This document shows, in pieces, positions 1-5,698 of a DNA stretch of 7,345 bases; the first letter of the stretch is position 1, and the number at the start of each line of letters is the position of its first letter. The notes below the pieces were generated by a model. It was given only the letters and a program-made list of their open reading frames with translations. It did not search any database and had not been told where the DNA came from. Position numbers and translations under genes: made by a program. The stretch is from the NCBI GenBank assembly GCA_028688535.1, contig JAQTXY010000093.1:1-7345 (forward strand), read 5' to 3'. Origin of the DNA: Methanothrix sp. (lineage in GTDB: Archaea; Halobacteriota; Methanosarcinia; Methanotrichales; Methanotrichaceae).

Positions 1-371
1 TGGTCTACCTGCAGGAGTTCATAGCTCTTGAGACTCCCCGCGACATTCGCGCCTTCGTGGTGGACGGAAGAGTTCTGGGAGCCATCTATCGTGTAGCTCC
101 TCCCGGCCAATGGATCAGCAACCTGGCCCGGGGCGGCCGGGCAGCCTTCTGCCCTCCTAGCAAGGAGCTGGCAAAATTGGCATCAAATGCTGCCATTGCA
201 GTGGGCGCAATCTACTGCGGCGTGGATCTCCTGGAGACGGAGCGCAGCTTCTCGGTCATTGAGGTAAATGGAACGCCTTCCGGTAAAGGCATCTTCGAGG
301 CCCTGGGCGTGGATGTGACGGCAGCGATAGCAAGCCATGTGCATCAAAATTGTTATCTACGTGGCCGTTAA
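1..371 (+). CDS. RimK-like ATP-grasp ligase, C-terminal fragment (5' end outside window)
   Basis: The reading frame enters at base 3 and is open from the window edge to TAA at 369-371, giving about 122 residues. The visible part matches the C-terminal half of RimK-type ATP-grasp ligases. It has a YLQEFI segment, then RDIRAFVVDGRVLGAIYR (the conserved D-I-R strand), a W-x-x-N-x-A-x-G-G loop, and finally VIEVNGTPSGKGIFEALGVDV. In the last segment the E and N of EVN are the usual Mg-ATP ligands. Members of this family add amino acids, often glutamate, to a carboxyl group using ATP. In methanogens such ligases act on RimK-like targets and on the coenzymes tetrahydrosarcinapterin and F420, but the substrate cannot be told from this piece because the specificity-determining N-terminus is missing. 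The gene ends 10 bp before purA on the same strand, so co-transcription is likely. A GTG at 57 lies inside the conserved domain and is not a credible start. Confidence 0.85.
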   Translation, partial: VYLQEFIALETPRDIRAFVVDGRVLGAIYRVAPPGQWISNLARGGRAAFCPPSKELAKLASNAAIAVGAIYCGVDLLETERSFSVIEVNGTPSGKGIFEALGVDVTAAIASHVHQNCYLRGR

Positions 372-381
372 ACTGAGTTTT

Positions 382-1674
382 ATGTTTACGATACTCACCG
401 GTGCACAGTTTGGTGATGAAGGCAAAGGCAAGGTTATTGATCTGCTGGCCGAGAATTACGATGTTGTGGTTCGCTTCCAGGGCGGCGACAACGCTGGCCA
501 TACCGTGGTTGTCGGCGGAAAGAAGTACAAGCTGCATCTGGTACCAAGCGGCGCAATCTTTGGCAGAAGGCTGCTCATAGGTCCGGGTGTAGTGCTCAAC
601 CCTCGCGTACTGTGGAGCGAGATCCAGGCGCTGGAATCTGAAGGCATTAAGGTCGATATTGGTGTTGATGCCAAGACGACCATCATCATGCCCTATCATA
701 TTGAGCTAGATGGCCTGCGTGAGAAGGCCAGGACTGAGAAGATCGGCACCACTAACCGAGGCATTGGGTTTGCCTATGCGGATAAGATTGCTCGCGAGGA
801 GGTGCAGATGGGTGACCTTACAGATCCGGCTCTGCTGGAGGCCAAGCTCAAGGAGATCGGTCCGGCCAAAGAGAAAGCCATCGCCGATATGGGCGGTGAT
901 CCAACGGTAGTCAGATATGCTCCATACATCGATGAGTATCTAGAGATAGGAAAACGCCTCAAGGATAAGGTAGCAGATGTCTCGCGGGAAATTAATATTG
1001 CTCTTACTGAAGATCGGAGCGTTCTGGCCGAAGGTGCTCAGGGTGCTTTCCTGGATGTCATTCACGGCACTCAGAAGTTCGTGACCTCCAGCTTCACTAC
1101 TGCAGGAAGCGCCTGCGCCAATCTGGGGGTCGGGCCGGCAATGGTGGACAACGTGGTTGGCGTGATCAAGGCTTACATTACCCGCGTCGGAGAAGGTCCC
1201 ATGCCCACGGAGCTGAAAGACGATATGGGTGTGATGATGCGCGAAAAAGGTGGTGAGTATGGCACAACCACAGGCAGGGCCAGACGCTGCGGCTGGTTTG
1301 ATGCTGTTCTGGGCCTCAAGTCCGTCCATCTCAACGGCTACACCGAGCTGGCTCTGACCAAGCTGGATGTGCTGACCGGCATTAATCCATTAAAAATTTG
1401 CGTCGGTTACGAACTGGATGGAGAGATGATAGGCTATCCTCCGGAGAGCACACCGGATTTCGCCAGATGCAAGCCAATTTATGAGGATATGGAAGGCTGG
1501 ACTGAGGACATAACCGAAGTCAAAGAGTATGACGATCTGCCTGACAATGCCCGGGCTTATGTTGAGCGGCTGGAGGATCTACTCTATGTTGATACGCTGG
1601 ATAACTGCATCTCTGCTGTATCTGTAGGACCGGGAAGAGAGCAGACCATCTATCGGGATGAACCGGAAGAGTGA
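382..1674 (+). CDS. purA: Adenylosuccinate synthetase
   Basis: This enzyme joins IMP and aspartate using GTP to make adenylosuccinate, the first committed step from IMP to AMP, in the cytoplasm. The 430-residue product is close to the usual bacterial length (about 430). It carries the whole set of family motifs: GDEGKGK (residues 11-17, with the catalytic Asp12), QGGDNAGHT (33-41, catalytic His40), GTTNRGIG (122-129), EGAQGAFLDVIHGT (217-230), TRVGEGPMPTEL (267-278), GTTTGRARRCGW (294-305) and LTKLDVL (325-331). I chose ATG 382 because the protein then begins MFTILTGAQFGDEG, as in the family. An in-frame ATG at 337 would add 15 residues inside the end of the upstream ligase gene. No strong Shine-Dalgarno site is visible. 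The gene lies 10 bp after the ATP-grasp gene and is followed by T-rich DNA. Positions 36 (Asp) and 130 (Phe, where E. coli has Pro) differ from E. coli, but no catalytic residue is lost. Confidence 0.97.
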   Translation: MFTILTGAQFGDEGKGKVIDLLAENYDVVVRFQGGDNAGHTVVVGGKKYKLHLVPSGAIFGRRLLIGPGVVLNPRVLWSEIQALESEGIKVDIGVDAKTTIIMPYHIELDGLREKARTEKIGTTNRGIGFAYADKIAREEVQMGDLTDPALLEAKLKEIGPAKEKAIADMGGDPTVVRYAPYIDEYLEIGKRLKDKVADVSREINIALTEDRSVLAEGAQGAFLDVIHGTQKFVTSSFTTAGSACANLGVGPAMVDNVVGVIKAYITRVGEGPMPTELKDDMGVMMREKGGEYGTTTGRARRCGWFDAVLGLKSVHLNGYTELALTKLDVLTGINPLKICVGYELDGEMIGYPPESTPDFARCKPIYEDMEGWTEDITEVKEYDDLPDNARAYVERLEDLLYVDTLDNCISAVSVGPGREQTIYRDEPEE

Positions 1675-1739
1675 AGCCATAAGCAAAGGTATCATCAAAT
1701 CCGGTTTCTTAATTTTTAGTGGCTATTCTGTCAAAACCC

Positions 1740-1750
1740 TTTTTTCTTTT
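1740..1750 (+). terminator. T-rich probable transcription terminator after purA
   Basis: The sequence shows six T, one C and four T, about 65 bp after the purA stop. A second five-T run lies at 1713-1717. Archaeal RNA polymerase stops at oligo-T tracts on the non-template strand without needing a hairpin. The position between purA and the next promoter fits termination, but this rests on composition alone. Confidence 0.45.
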
Positions 1751-1762
1751 CGAAACTCTATG

Positions 1763-1770
1763 AATTATAA
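1763..1770 (+). promoter_or_regulatory. TATA box (box A) of the DUF1697 gene
   Basis: The element reads AATTATAA. Transcription about 26 bp downstream of its centre would begin near 1792, leaving a leader of about 23 nt that contains the GGTGAT site ahead of ATG 1815. It is spaced as expected for an archaeal promoter. Confidence 0.5.
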
Positions 1771-1805
1771 TGAAGTTGGGCATTGATGATGGCGACACCT
1801 CGAGC

Positions 1806-1811
1806 GGTGAT
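1806..1811 (+). promoter_or_regulatory. Shine-Dalgarno site GGTGAT that sets the start at 1815
   Basis: GGTGAT is perfectly complementary to the ATCACC found at the 3' end of archaeal 16S rRNA, and it sits 3 nt before ATG 1815. It lies downstream of the alternative in-frame ATG at 1770 and so excludes that start. The same sequence and spacing recur before TTG 5699. Confidence 0.75.
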
Positions 1812-1814
1812 CAT

Positions 1815-2351
1815 ATGAATACTTATATTGCGCTTTTCAGAGGCATTAACGTCGGCGGCAAAAATCTCTTACCGATGAACGAGCTTGTTGTCCTTCTGGA
1901 AGATATTGGTGCTCGAAACATCAAGACATATATTCAAAGCGGTAATGCAATTTTCCAGTGTGCTGAAAATGACATCGCAAAGCTCTCTAAACGATTAACC
2001 GTTGAAATCAAGAAGCGTCATGGTTTTGAACCCTGCGTCCTCATTCTCGCGCTTGATGAAATAGAAAAGGTAATGCTGGGAAATCCGTTTCCTGAAGCGG
2101 AAACCGACCCCGGCAGTTTGCATCTGGGCTTTTTGGCCTTTCCTCCAAAGAGCCCCGATTTAAAGAAACTCGAAGGCCTCAAGAAGGAGAGCGAAAGGTT
2201 TCATCTGACGGAACGTGTATTTTATCTGTATGCACCTGAAGGGGTAGGTAGATCCAAGCTCGCGGCAACTGCTGAGAAATTGCTCGGGGTGCCGATGACA
2301 GATCGCAATTGGCGCACTGTGTGCAAAATCAGGGAAATGGCAAGAGAGTAG
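1815..2351 (+). CDS. DUF1697 family protein
   Basis: The product is a 178-residue soluble protein of the DUF1697 family, whose usual size is near 180 residues. Family hallmarks are visible in order: MNTYIALFRGINVGGKNLLP at residues 1-20, the TYIQSGNAIF strand-loop at 38-47, the region around FPPKSPD at 109-115, GVGRSKLA at 143-150 and the terminal TDRNWRTVCKIREM at 162-175. Structures are known for bacterial members, but I know of no agreed biochemical role, so none is assigned. ATG 1815 is chosen because the conserved protein begins there and a perfect GGTGAT lies 3 nt upstream. The longer frame from ATG 1770 adds 15 non-conserved residues and overlaps the TATA box. The gene appears to stand alone, with its own TATA box and T-runs on both sides. 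The family is common in bacteria, so transfer into this archaeal lineage is possible. Confidence 0.9.
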   Translation: MNTYIALFRGINVGGKNLLPMNELVVLLEDIGARNIKTYIQSGNAIFQCAENDIAKLSKRLTVEIKKRHGFEPCVLILALDEIEKVMLGNPFPEAETDPGSLHLGFLAFPPKSPDLKKLEGLKKESERFHLTERVFYLYAPEGVGRSKLAATAEKLLGVPMTDRNWRTVCKIREMARE

Positions 2352-2418
2352 AGGACCACGCTTAACCAACTATTTCAACCGAGCCAGATATAAAGACACA
2401 TGCTGTAATTTATAAGTG

Positions 2419-2423
2419 TTTTT
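2419..2423 (+). terminator. Possible oligo-T terminator after the DUF1697 gene
   Basis: A five-T run lies 68 bp after the DUF1697 stop and just ahead of the cupredoxin TATA box. It is consistent with an intrinsic archaeal stop site but is short and has no stem. Confidence 0.25.
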
Positions 2424-2431
2424 CCCTCAAA

Positions 2432-2441
2432 AAATATATAT
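2432..2441 (+). promoter_or_regulatory. TATA box of the cupredoxin gene
   Basis: The element AAATATATAT is a strong archaeal box A. Its centre near 2437 predicts a transcript start near 2462. That leaves about 22 nt of leader to ATG 2484 and puts the alternative TTG at 2460 outside the message. Confidence 0.6.
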
Positions 2442-2483
2442 TCTTATAGATCCTTACCTTTGAAAAAATGGGGGTTACTGTAT

Positions 2484-3860
2484 ATGAAAAAGTGTCTATC
2501 AATAGTGATTCTGATCATGCTGATCGGCTCATCGGTCGCTGTGTCTGAAAAGAAGCTTGACCAGCAGGTTGGGTATGATTTCAGCGGTGCGCAATTCGAT
2601 CAGGTTGGCAATCCATCCGACTCTGTAACTAAAGTAAACATAAAGGACAACTCGTTTAAGCCCTCCTCCCTGTCTGTGCCTGTCGGAGCGACAGTAGAGT
2701 GGCATAACCAGGATGGTGTGCAGCATACCGTCACCAGTGACATTCAAGGTCAATTTGACTCAGGCGTGCTCATGGCTGGAACTAAGTTTAAAAACAAATT
2801 CATTACTCCTGGTATCTACGGCTATCATTGCAGCATTCATCCCGGCATGCAGGGAACGATTACGGTAGAAGGAACTTCTGCTATGCAGGACATGTCATCC
2901 TCTGGATCGAAAAAGGCAGTCTCAGAAGGAGCAGCATCCGCATCCTGGAGCGAGATGCCCCTCAGTTCAGGCGAGAAGACGATATCTGCGGATCTGCAGT
3001 CCAGTACAGCAAGTTCCAGTACAGCAAGTGCGACGCAGGTGCGCAGCATGCAGCTCTTGTCCAATCCTGCGATAGACCAGAGTGCCGGTCAGTTATTTGG
3101 CCAAGTCTCAGGCCAGACATCCGGTCAAGCCTCTGGTCAGGAGTCAACCCTGGCTTCCAGCCAGGTATCTCTGCAAAAGTTCTCCCAGTATTATAGCTCT
3201 ACCACACAGGCTCCAAAAGATCAACTCACTGCTCCTACTAAAATCAATTTGAAGGATGTGGAGCCTGCCATGCTCTACTTCGGCTCCACGCAAAAAGCGG
3301 TGCCCTACAAGCAGTATCAGAACTATGCCCTGAGCACCGGTGAAAACTCCCTCTGGATTTCTGGTCCCTCCAGCTGGACTCAGTATGCTATGGTTCCTTT
3401 GGGCTATATGCTCAACATGATAGCCACTTCACCTGCAGGGGGTTATGGCTATCTCTATGAGATTTATCCGGACGGCAACCTGGATATGAACAGTTACTAC
3501 TTCAATCCCTACAACCAGATGGGATTTTATGCTGATGAGGTGGGGCAGCATCAGTTGTTCTTTAATATTGGCGGCCAGCCCAGCAACGTGATAGTAATAG
3601 ATGTAGTGCCCTATCAGCCAACTCATCCCGTTTATAATTTCGCAGCAATTACCATCAGTTCATCTTGGCTGCGAGGGTACAATGTCTATGTCGACGGAAG
3701 CTATCAGGCCACCGAAGGAATGACGGGAGACCCTGACGGCACAGTGACCATCAACGTGCCGGGAGATTTGTATCATAACATTGCCATAGATGGCAGTGGT
3801 CTCACGTTCTCGGATTACAAGTACTTTAAAGCCGGCTATGCTTACCAGCTAAATGTGTAG
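2484..3860 (+). CDS. Secreted amicyanin-like blue-copper (cupredoxin) protein with a repeat linker and unassigned C-terminal region
   Basis: The product is a 458-residue exported protein. Residues 1-20 form a signal peptide (KK, then a hydrophobic core, then SSVAV). Residues about 48-129 form a plastocyanin/amicyanin-type fold with a full type-1 copper ligand set: His81 in QHTV, then Cys116, His119 and Met122 in the CSIHPGM loop. That C-x2-H-P-x-M spacing is the short loop of amicyanin, so an electron-transfer role is likely. Residues 131-255 are a Ser/Gln/Gly-rich linker with a duplicated SSTAS and five GQxx units (202-221). Residues about 256-458 are rich in Tyr, Gly and Asn and predicted to be beta-rich. 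I do not recognise this region, although 383-458 (YNVYVDGSYQATEG...YHNIAIDGSG) resembles small PEGA-like surface beta domains. No membrane anchor or sorting signal is seen at the C-terminus. The TATA box at 2432-2441 supports ATG 2484 over TTG 2460. The gene seems monocistronic, so its redox partner is unknown. Confidence 0.88.
   Translation: MKKCLSIVILIMLIGSSVAVSEKKLDQQVGYDFSGAQFDQVGNPSDSVTKVNIKDNSFKPSSLSVPVGATVEWHNQDGVQHTVTSDIQGQFDSGVLMAGTKFKNKFITPGIYGYHCSIHPGMQGTITVEGTSAMQDMSSSGSKKAVSEGAASASWSEMPLSSGEKTISADLQSSTASSSTASATQVRSMQLLSNPAIDQSAGQLFGQVSGQTSGQASGQESTLASSQVSLQKFSQYYSSTTQAPKDQLTAPTKINLKDVEPAMLYFGSTQKAVPYKQYQNYALSTGENSLWISGPSSWTQYAMVPLGYMLNMIATSPAGGYGYLYEIYPDGNLDMNSYYFNPYNQMGFYADEVGQHQLFFNIGGQPSNVIVIDVVPYQPTHPVYNFAAITISSSWLRGYNVYVDGSYQATEGMTGDPDGTVTINVPGDLYHNIAIDGSGLTFSDYKYFKAGYAYQLNV
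3000..3029 (+). repeat. Perfect 15-bp tandem duplication inside the cupredoxin linker
   Basis: Two identical adjacent copies of TCCAGTACAGCAAGT keep the frame and encode the repeated SSTAS stretch (residues about 173-182). Identity at the DNA level, including third positions, suggests a recent slippage or duplication event. Confidence 0.9.
3087..3146 (+). repeat. Five degenerate 12-bp units encoding GQxx repeats
   Basis: Five consecutive 12-base units encode GQLF, GQVS, GQTS, GQAS and GQES (residues 202-221). All start with GG(C/T)CA but differ at many other bases, so this array is older than the 15-bp duplication just upstream. It forms a flexible hydrophilic spacer between the copper domain and the C-terminal region. 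Confidence 0.85.
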
Positions 3861-3877
3861 GTCTGGCCGCAATAATA

Positions 3878-3882
3878 TTTTT
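3878..3882 (+). terminator. Probable oligo-T terminator after the cupredoxin gene
   Basis: A run of five T lies 18 bp after the cupredoxin stop, in AT-rich DNA. This is a typical short archaeal termination tract, supported only by position and composition. Confidence 0.35.
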
Positions 3883-3892
3883 AACTAATTGA

Positions 3893-3915
3893 ATTATTAT
3901 TAATTGAATAATAAT
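3893..3915. repeat. AT-only inverted repeat between the cupredoxin and PanE-like genes
   Basis: A perfect 9-bp inverted repeat (ATTATTATT and AATAATAAT) flanks a 5-nt AATTG loop. It could be part of the cupredoxin 3' end, or a binding site about 20 bp upstream of the next TATA box. The all-AT stem would be weak in RNA. Confidence 0.6.
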
Positions 3916-3934
3916 CTTGACGTCTCTGAAGAGA

Positions 3935-3942
3935 TTTTTATA
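3935..3942 (+). promoter_or_regulatory. TATA box of the PanE-like gene
   Basis: TTTTTATA is close to the methanogen box A consensus. Its centre near 3939 predicts a transcript start around 3965, leaving a leader of only about 10 nt before ATG 3976. That fits the lack of a clear Shine-Dalgarno site there. Confidence 0.55.
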
Positions 3943-3975
3943 GGGGTAAGTAGATTAAGCATTCGATGAATTAGA

Positions 3976-4956
3976 ATGGCAGACATCTTGATTTACGGTG
4001 CGGGGGCCATTGGCTCATTCATGGGATATCTTCTCTCAGATCCCAGAAACTCATCTGGTGGAACGATTGAAAACGTGGCTCTCCTGGGAAGGAAAAGCCA
4101 TATAAATAGAATAAATGATCTTGGCCTACAGATTTCAATTCTGGAAAAGGAAACGCGGTTGCAATTCAAATACTGTTTTGCAGATCTCGCCGATCTGAAA
4201 TCGTCCGATTTTTTTCCAAAAATCGTAATAATATGCGTTAAGACCTACTCTCTGTCCGTTGTCTGCGATGAACTAAGAAAATCAGGCTTGCTGCAAGAGC
4301 GGCTGAGGAACGCCATTTTCATACTGCTCATGAATGGTATGGGCAATCGAGATGCCTTGGATGAGCTTGATCTGTCGGATTCTCAAGTATTGGAAGGCAT
4401 CACATCTCTGGGGGTCAAATTCTCAGAGGATGGCATGGTGGAGCTTAAAGGAAAAGGAAAGACCATTATCGAGAAAAAGATCGAAGGAGATATGAAGAAA
4501 TTTATGGAGGCTAGGTTCCAGGAGAAGGGTTTTGAGATAGAATTTGCCCCTGATTTTAGAAGCCATCAATACAGCAAGCTCTTTGCCAACGCCGTGATCA
4601 ACCCAATAACTGCATTAACCCGCCGACAGAATGGGATTGTACTTTCCCCCCTTCTCAAGAACACTGTACAGGGGGTAGTCAGAGAAGCGGTGACTGTTGC
4701 CGTCATGGATGGAATAAAGCGAGACGAGAGAAGTGTTATGGAAATGGTTTATTCAGTAGCCGAGAAGACATCCGGCAATACCTCTAGCATGCTTCAGGAT
4801 ATTCTGAAGGGCAGGATGACTGAGATTGATTCCATAAACGGCTATATCATTCGCTTGGCAAGAAAGCATAAGATAGAGGTGCCCGTAAACGAGGCATTAT
4901 ACGAACTGGTGAAATCAGCTACCGTCGTGGACCAAACAACTGCAAAGCGAAGTTGA
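3976..4956 (+). CDS. 2-dehydropantoate 2-reductase (ketopantoate reductase) family protein
   Basis: Members of this family reduce 2-dehydropantoate to pantoate with NADPH on the route to coenzyme A. The 326-residue protein has an N-terminal Rossmann motif GAGAIGSFMG (residues 8-17), CVKTY with Lys89 in the cofactor-side position, MNGMGN (119-124, Asn120), and the catalytic-type segment SKLFANAVINPITAL (200-214). Lys201 matches the catalytic lysine of E. coli PanE. The substrate-binding block NTSSMLQDILKGRMTEIDSINGYI (268-291) contains Ser271 and Glu283, so the key residues appear intact. The protein is somewhat longer than E. coli PanE (303 residues). No other pantothenate gene is nearby, and the family includes many paralogues with other 2-oxoacid substrates, so I leave the symbol blank. 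Start ATG 3976 follows a TATA box by about 37 bp. The 3' end overlaps the convergent phosphatase gene by 38 bp. Confidence 0.87.
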   Translation: MADILIYGAGAIGSFMGYLLSDPRNSSGGTIENVALLGRKSHINRINDLGLQISILEKETRLQFKYCFADLADLKSSDFFPKIVIICVKTYSLSVVCDELRKSGLLQERLRNAIFILLMNGMGNRDALDELDLSDSQVLEGITSLGVKFSEDGMVELKGKGKTIIEKKIEGDMKKFMEARFQEKGFEIEFAPDFRSHQYSKLFANAVINPITALTRRQNGIVLSPLLKNTVQGVVREAVTVAVMDGIKRDERSVMEMVYSVAEKTSGNTSSMLQDILKGRMTEIDSINGYIIRLARKHKIEVPVNEALYELVKSATVVDQTTAKRS

Positions 4957-5584
4957 TATCATTTCGATCCAAGAGATCAACCACTATAATGCCTAATAGA
5001 TAGCCGGTTATTGCTCCTACTATCACGTCAAGCGGATAATGAACACCGATGTATACCCTCGAGAAACCTATAGATGCGGCGATGGCGAAAAGGACAACCA
5101 TATATTTGCTGTAAAATCTTGATAATATCGTGGCAGATAAGAACGCCGTGGCAGTATGTCCAGAAGGCAAGCTCCTCAGATTCTCTGCGAGTTCCAGAGG
5201 CAGTATGGGCAGAACTTCGTAAGGCCTGGGCCTATGGATCATTATCTTCAGATCACTAATTAATATAGCATCTACTATTAGTCCTAATGCCAGATAAATC
5301 GCTGGATTTCTTTCGCCTTTTAGCCATAAAACGATAACTATTAAACTCATGAAGAGGTATGTCCCACCATTTGTCCATAGCACTAAAAATGATTCGATTG
5401 CAGCAATTCTATATTGATTGATTTCGAGAAGGAGGGCTGTGTCGAACGGTGTCAGCAAATTTAAAAAGATAAAAATAGCACTGTATATTATTATGAGGAG
5501 AAGAACCGATACATATATTTTATAATTTGTATATGTCTTTGAGTGTTCGCCTGATCTAGAATTTAAATTCAAATTTTTAACCAT
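4919..5584 (-). CDS. PAP2-family membrane lipid phosphatase
   Basis: The product is a 221-residue integral membrane phosphatase with all three PAP2 signature motifs: K-x6-RP at 113-121 (Lys113, Arg120), PSGH at 140-143 (His143) and SR-x5-H-x3-D at 175-186 (nucleophile His182, Asp186). About six membrane segments are visible (roughly 22-43, 63-87, 93-111, 143-157, 161-178 and 186-204). Such enzymes remove phosphate from lipid phosphates or polyprenyl pyrophosphate, usually on the outer face of the membrane; the exact substrate is not readable. I prefer ATG at 5584. A GGAG lies 10 nt upstream (5595-5598), and the TATA element at 5630-5637 would start transcription near 5608. The longer frame from ATG 5626 would begin 3 bp past the TATA octamer at 5630-5637, upstream of the message. 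The gene diverges from a lipid kinase gene and overlaps the convergent PanE-like gene by 38 bp. Confidence 0.9.
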   Translation of the reverse strand: MVKNLNLNSRSGEHSKTYTNYKIYVSVLLLIIIYSAIFIFLNLLTPFDTALLLEINQYRIAAIESFLVLWTNGGTYLFMSLIVIVLWLKGERNPAIYLALGLIVDAILISDLKIMIHRPRPYEVLPILPLELAENLRSLPSGHTATAFLSATILSRFYSKYMVVLFAIAASIGFSRVYIGVHYPLDVIVGAITGYLLGIIVVDLLDRNDINFALQLFGPRR

Positions 5585-5594
5585 TTTTCTCAGG

Positions 5595-5598
5595 CTCC
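5595..5598 (-). promoter_or_regulatory. Shine-Dalgarno GGAG for the PAP2 gene
   Basis: On the minus strand GGAG lies 10 nt before ATG 5584. The spacing is somewhat long, but it is the only such site near either candidate start, and it lies inside the predicted leader. Confidence 0.45.
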
Positions 5599-5629
5599 AG
5601 CTATCGCAAAACAGATGGATTCGCATCTA

Positions 5630-5637
5630 TTTATATA
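5630..5637. promoter_or_regulatory. Single TATA element apparently shared by two divergent genes
   Basis: On the plus strand the element reads TTTATATA, a consensus methanogen box A. On the minus strand it reads TATATAAA, an equally good TATA box. Reading right, it predicts a transcript start near 5660, ahead of TTG 5699. Reading left, it predicts a start near 5608, ahead of ATG 5584. No other good TATA box is seen in the 114 bp between these two starts. Direction would normally be set by the flanking BRE, and neither flank is an obvious BRE. Confidence 0.6.
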
Positions 5638-5689
5638 CCTGTAGATTGATTGCTTGGAATTTGATTGCTTCAGATCGCTTGACTCAATA

Positions 5690-5695
5690 GGTGAT
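5690..5695 (+). promoter_or_regulatory. Shine-Dalgarno GGTGAT that sets a TTG start at 5699
   Basis: A perfect GGTGAT stands 3 nt before an in-frame TTG at 5699. The arrangement is identical to that before ATG 1815. It lies downstream of the alternative TTG at 5654 and inside the predicted leader. Confidence 0.65.
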
Positions 5696-5698
5696 TTC

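Noticed and set aside
337..381. ATG 337 as the start of purA
   Set aside because: It would overlap the ligase gene and add 15 residues not found in the family. Conserved PurA sequence begins at ATG 382.
256..699. 147-codon minus-strand open frame antisense to the ligase end and purA
   Set aside because: It lies over two well-supported plus-strand genes, shows no family motif, and looks like a by-product of their codon use.
940..1329. 129-codon minus-strand open frame inside purA
   Set aside because: It covers the conserved core of PurA and has a low-quality, Cys/His-scattered sequence with no recognisable domain.
2460..2483. TTG 2460 as the start of the cupredoxin
   Set aside because: The TATA box at 2432-2441 places the transcript start at about 2462, and ATG 2484 gives a better signal peptide.
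2400..2483. Possible small RNA or riboswitch before the cupredoxin gene
   Set aside because: The stretch is AT-rich with no stable stem visible, and the predicted leader is only about 22 nt.
3087..3146. Possible CRISPR or non-coding repeat array
   Set aside because: The units are contiguous 12-mers without spacers and translate to in-frame GQxx repeats, so they are a protein linker.
2828..3196. 122-codon plus-strand open frame inside the cupredoxin gene
   Set aside because: It is a different frame of a gene with intact copper ligands and a repeat linker. Its sequence is a frame-shifted reading of those repeats.
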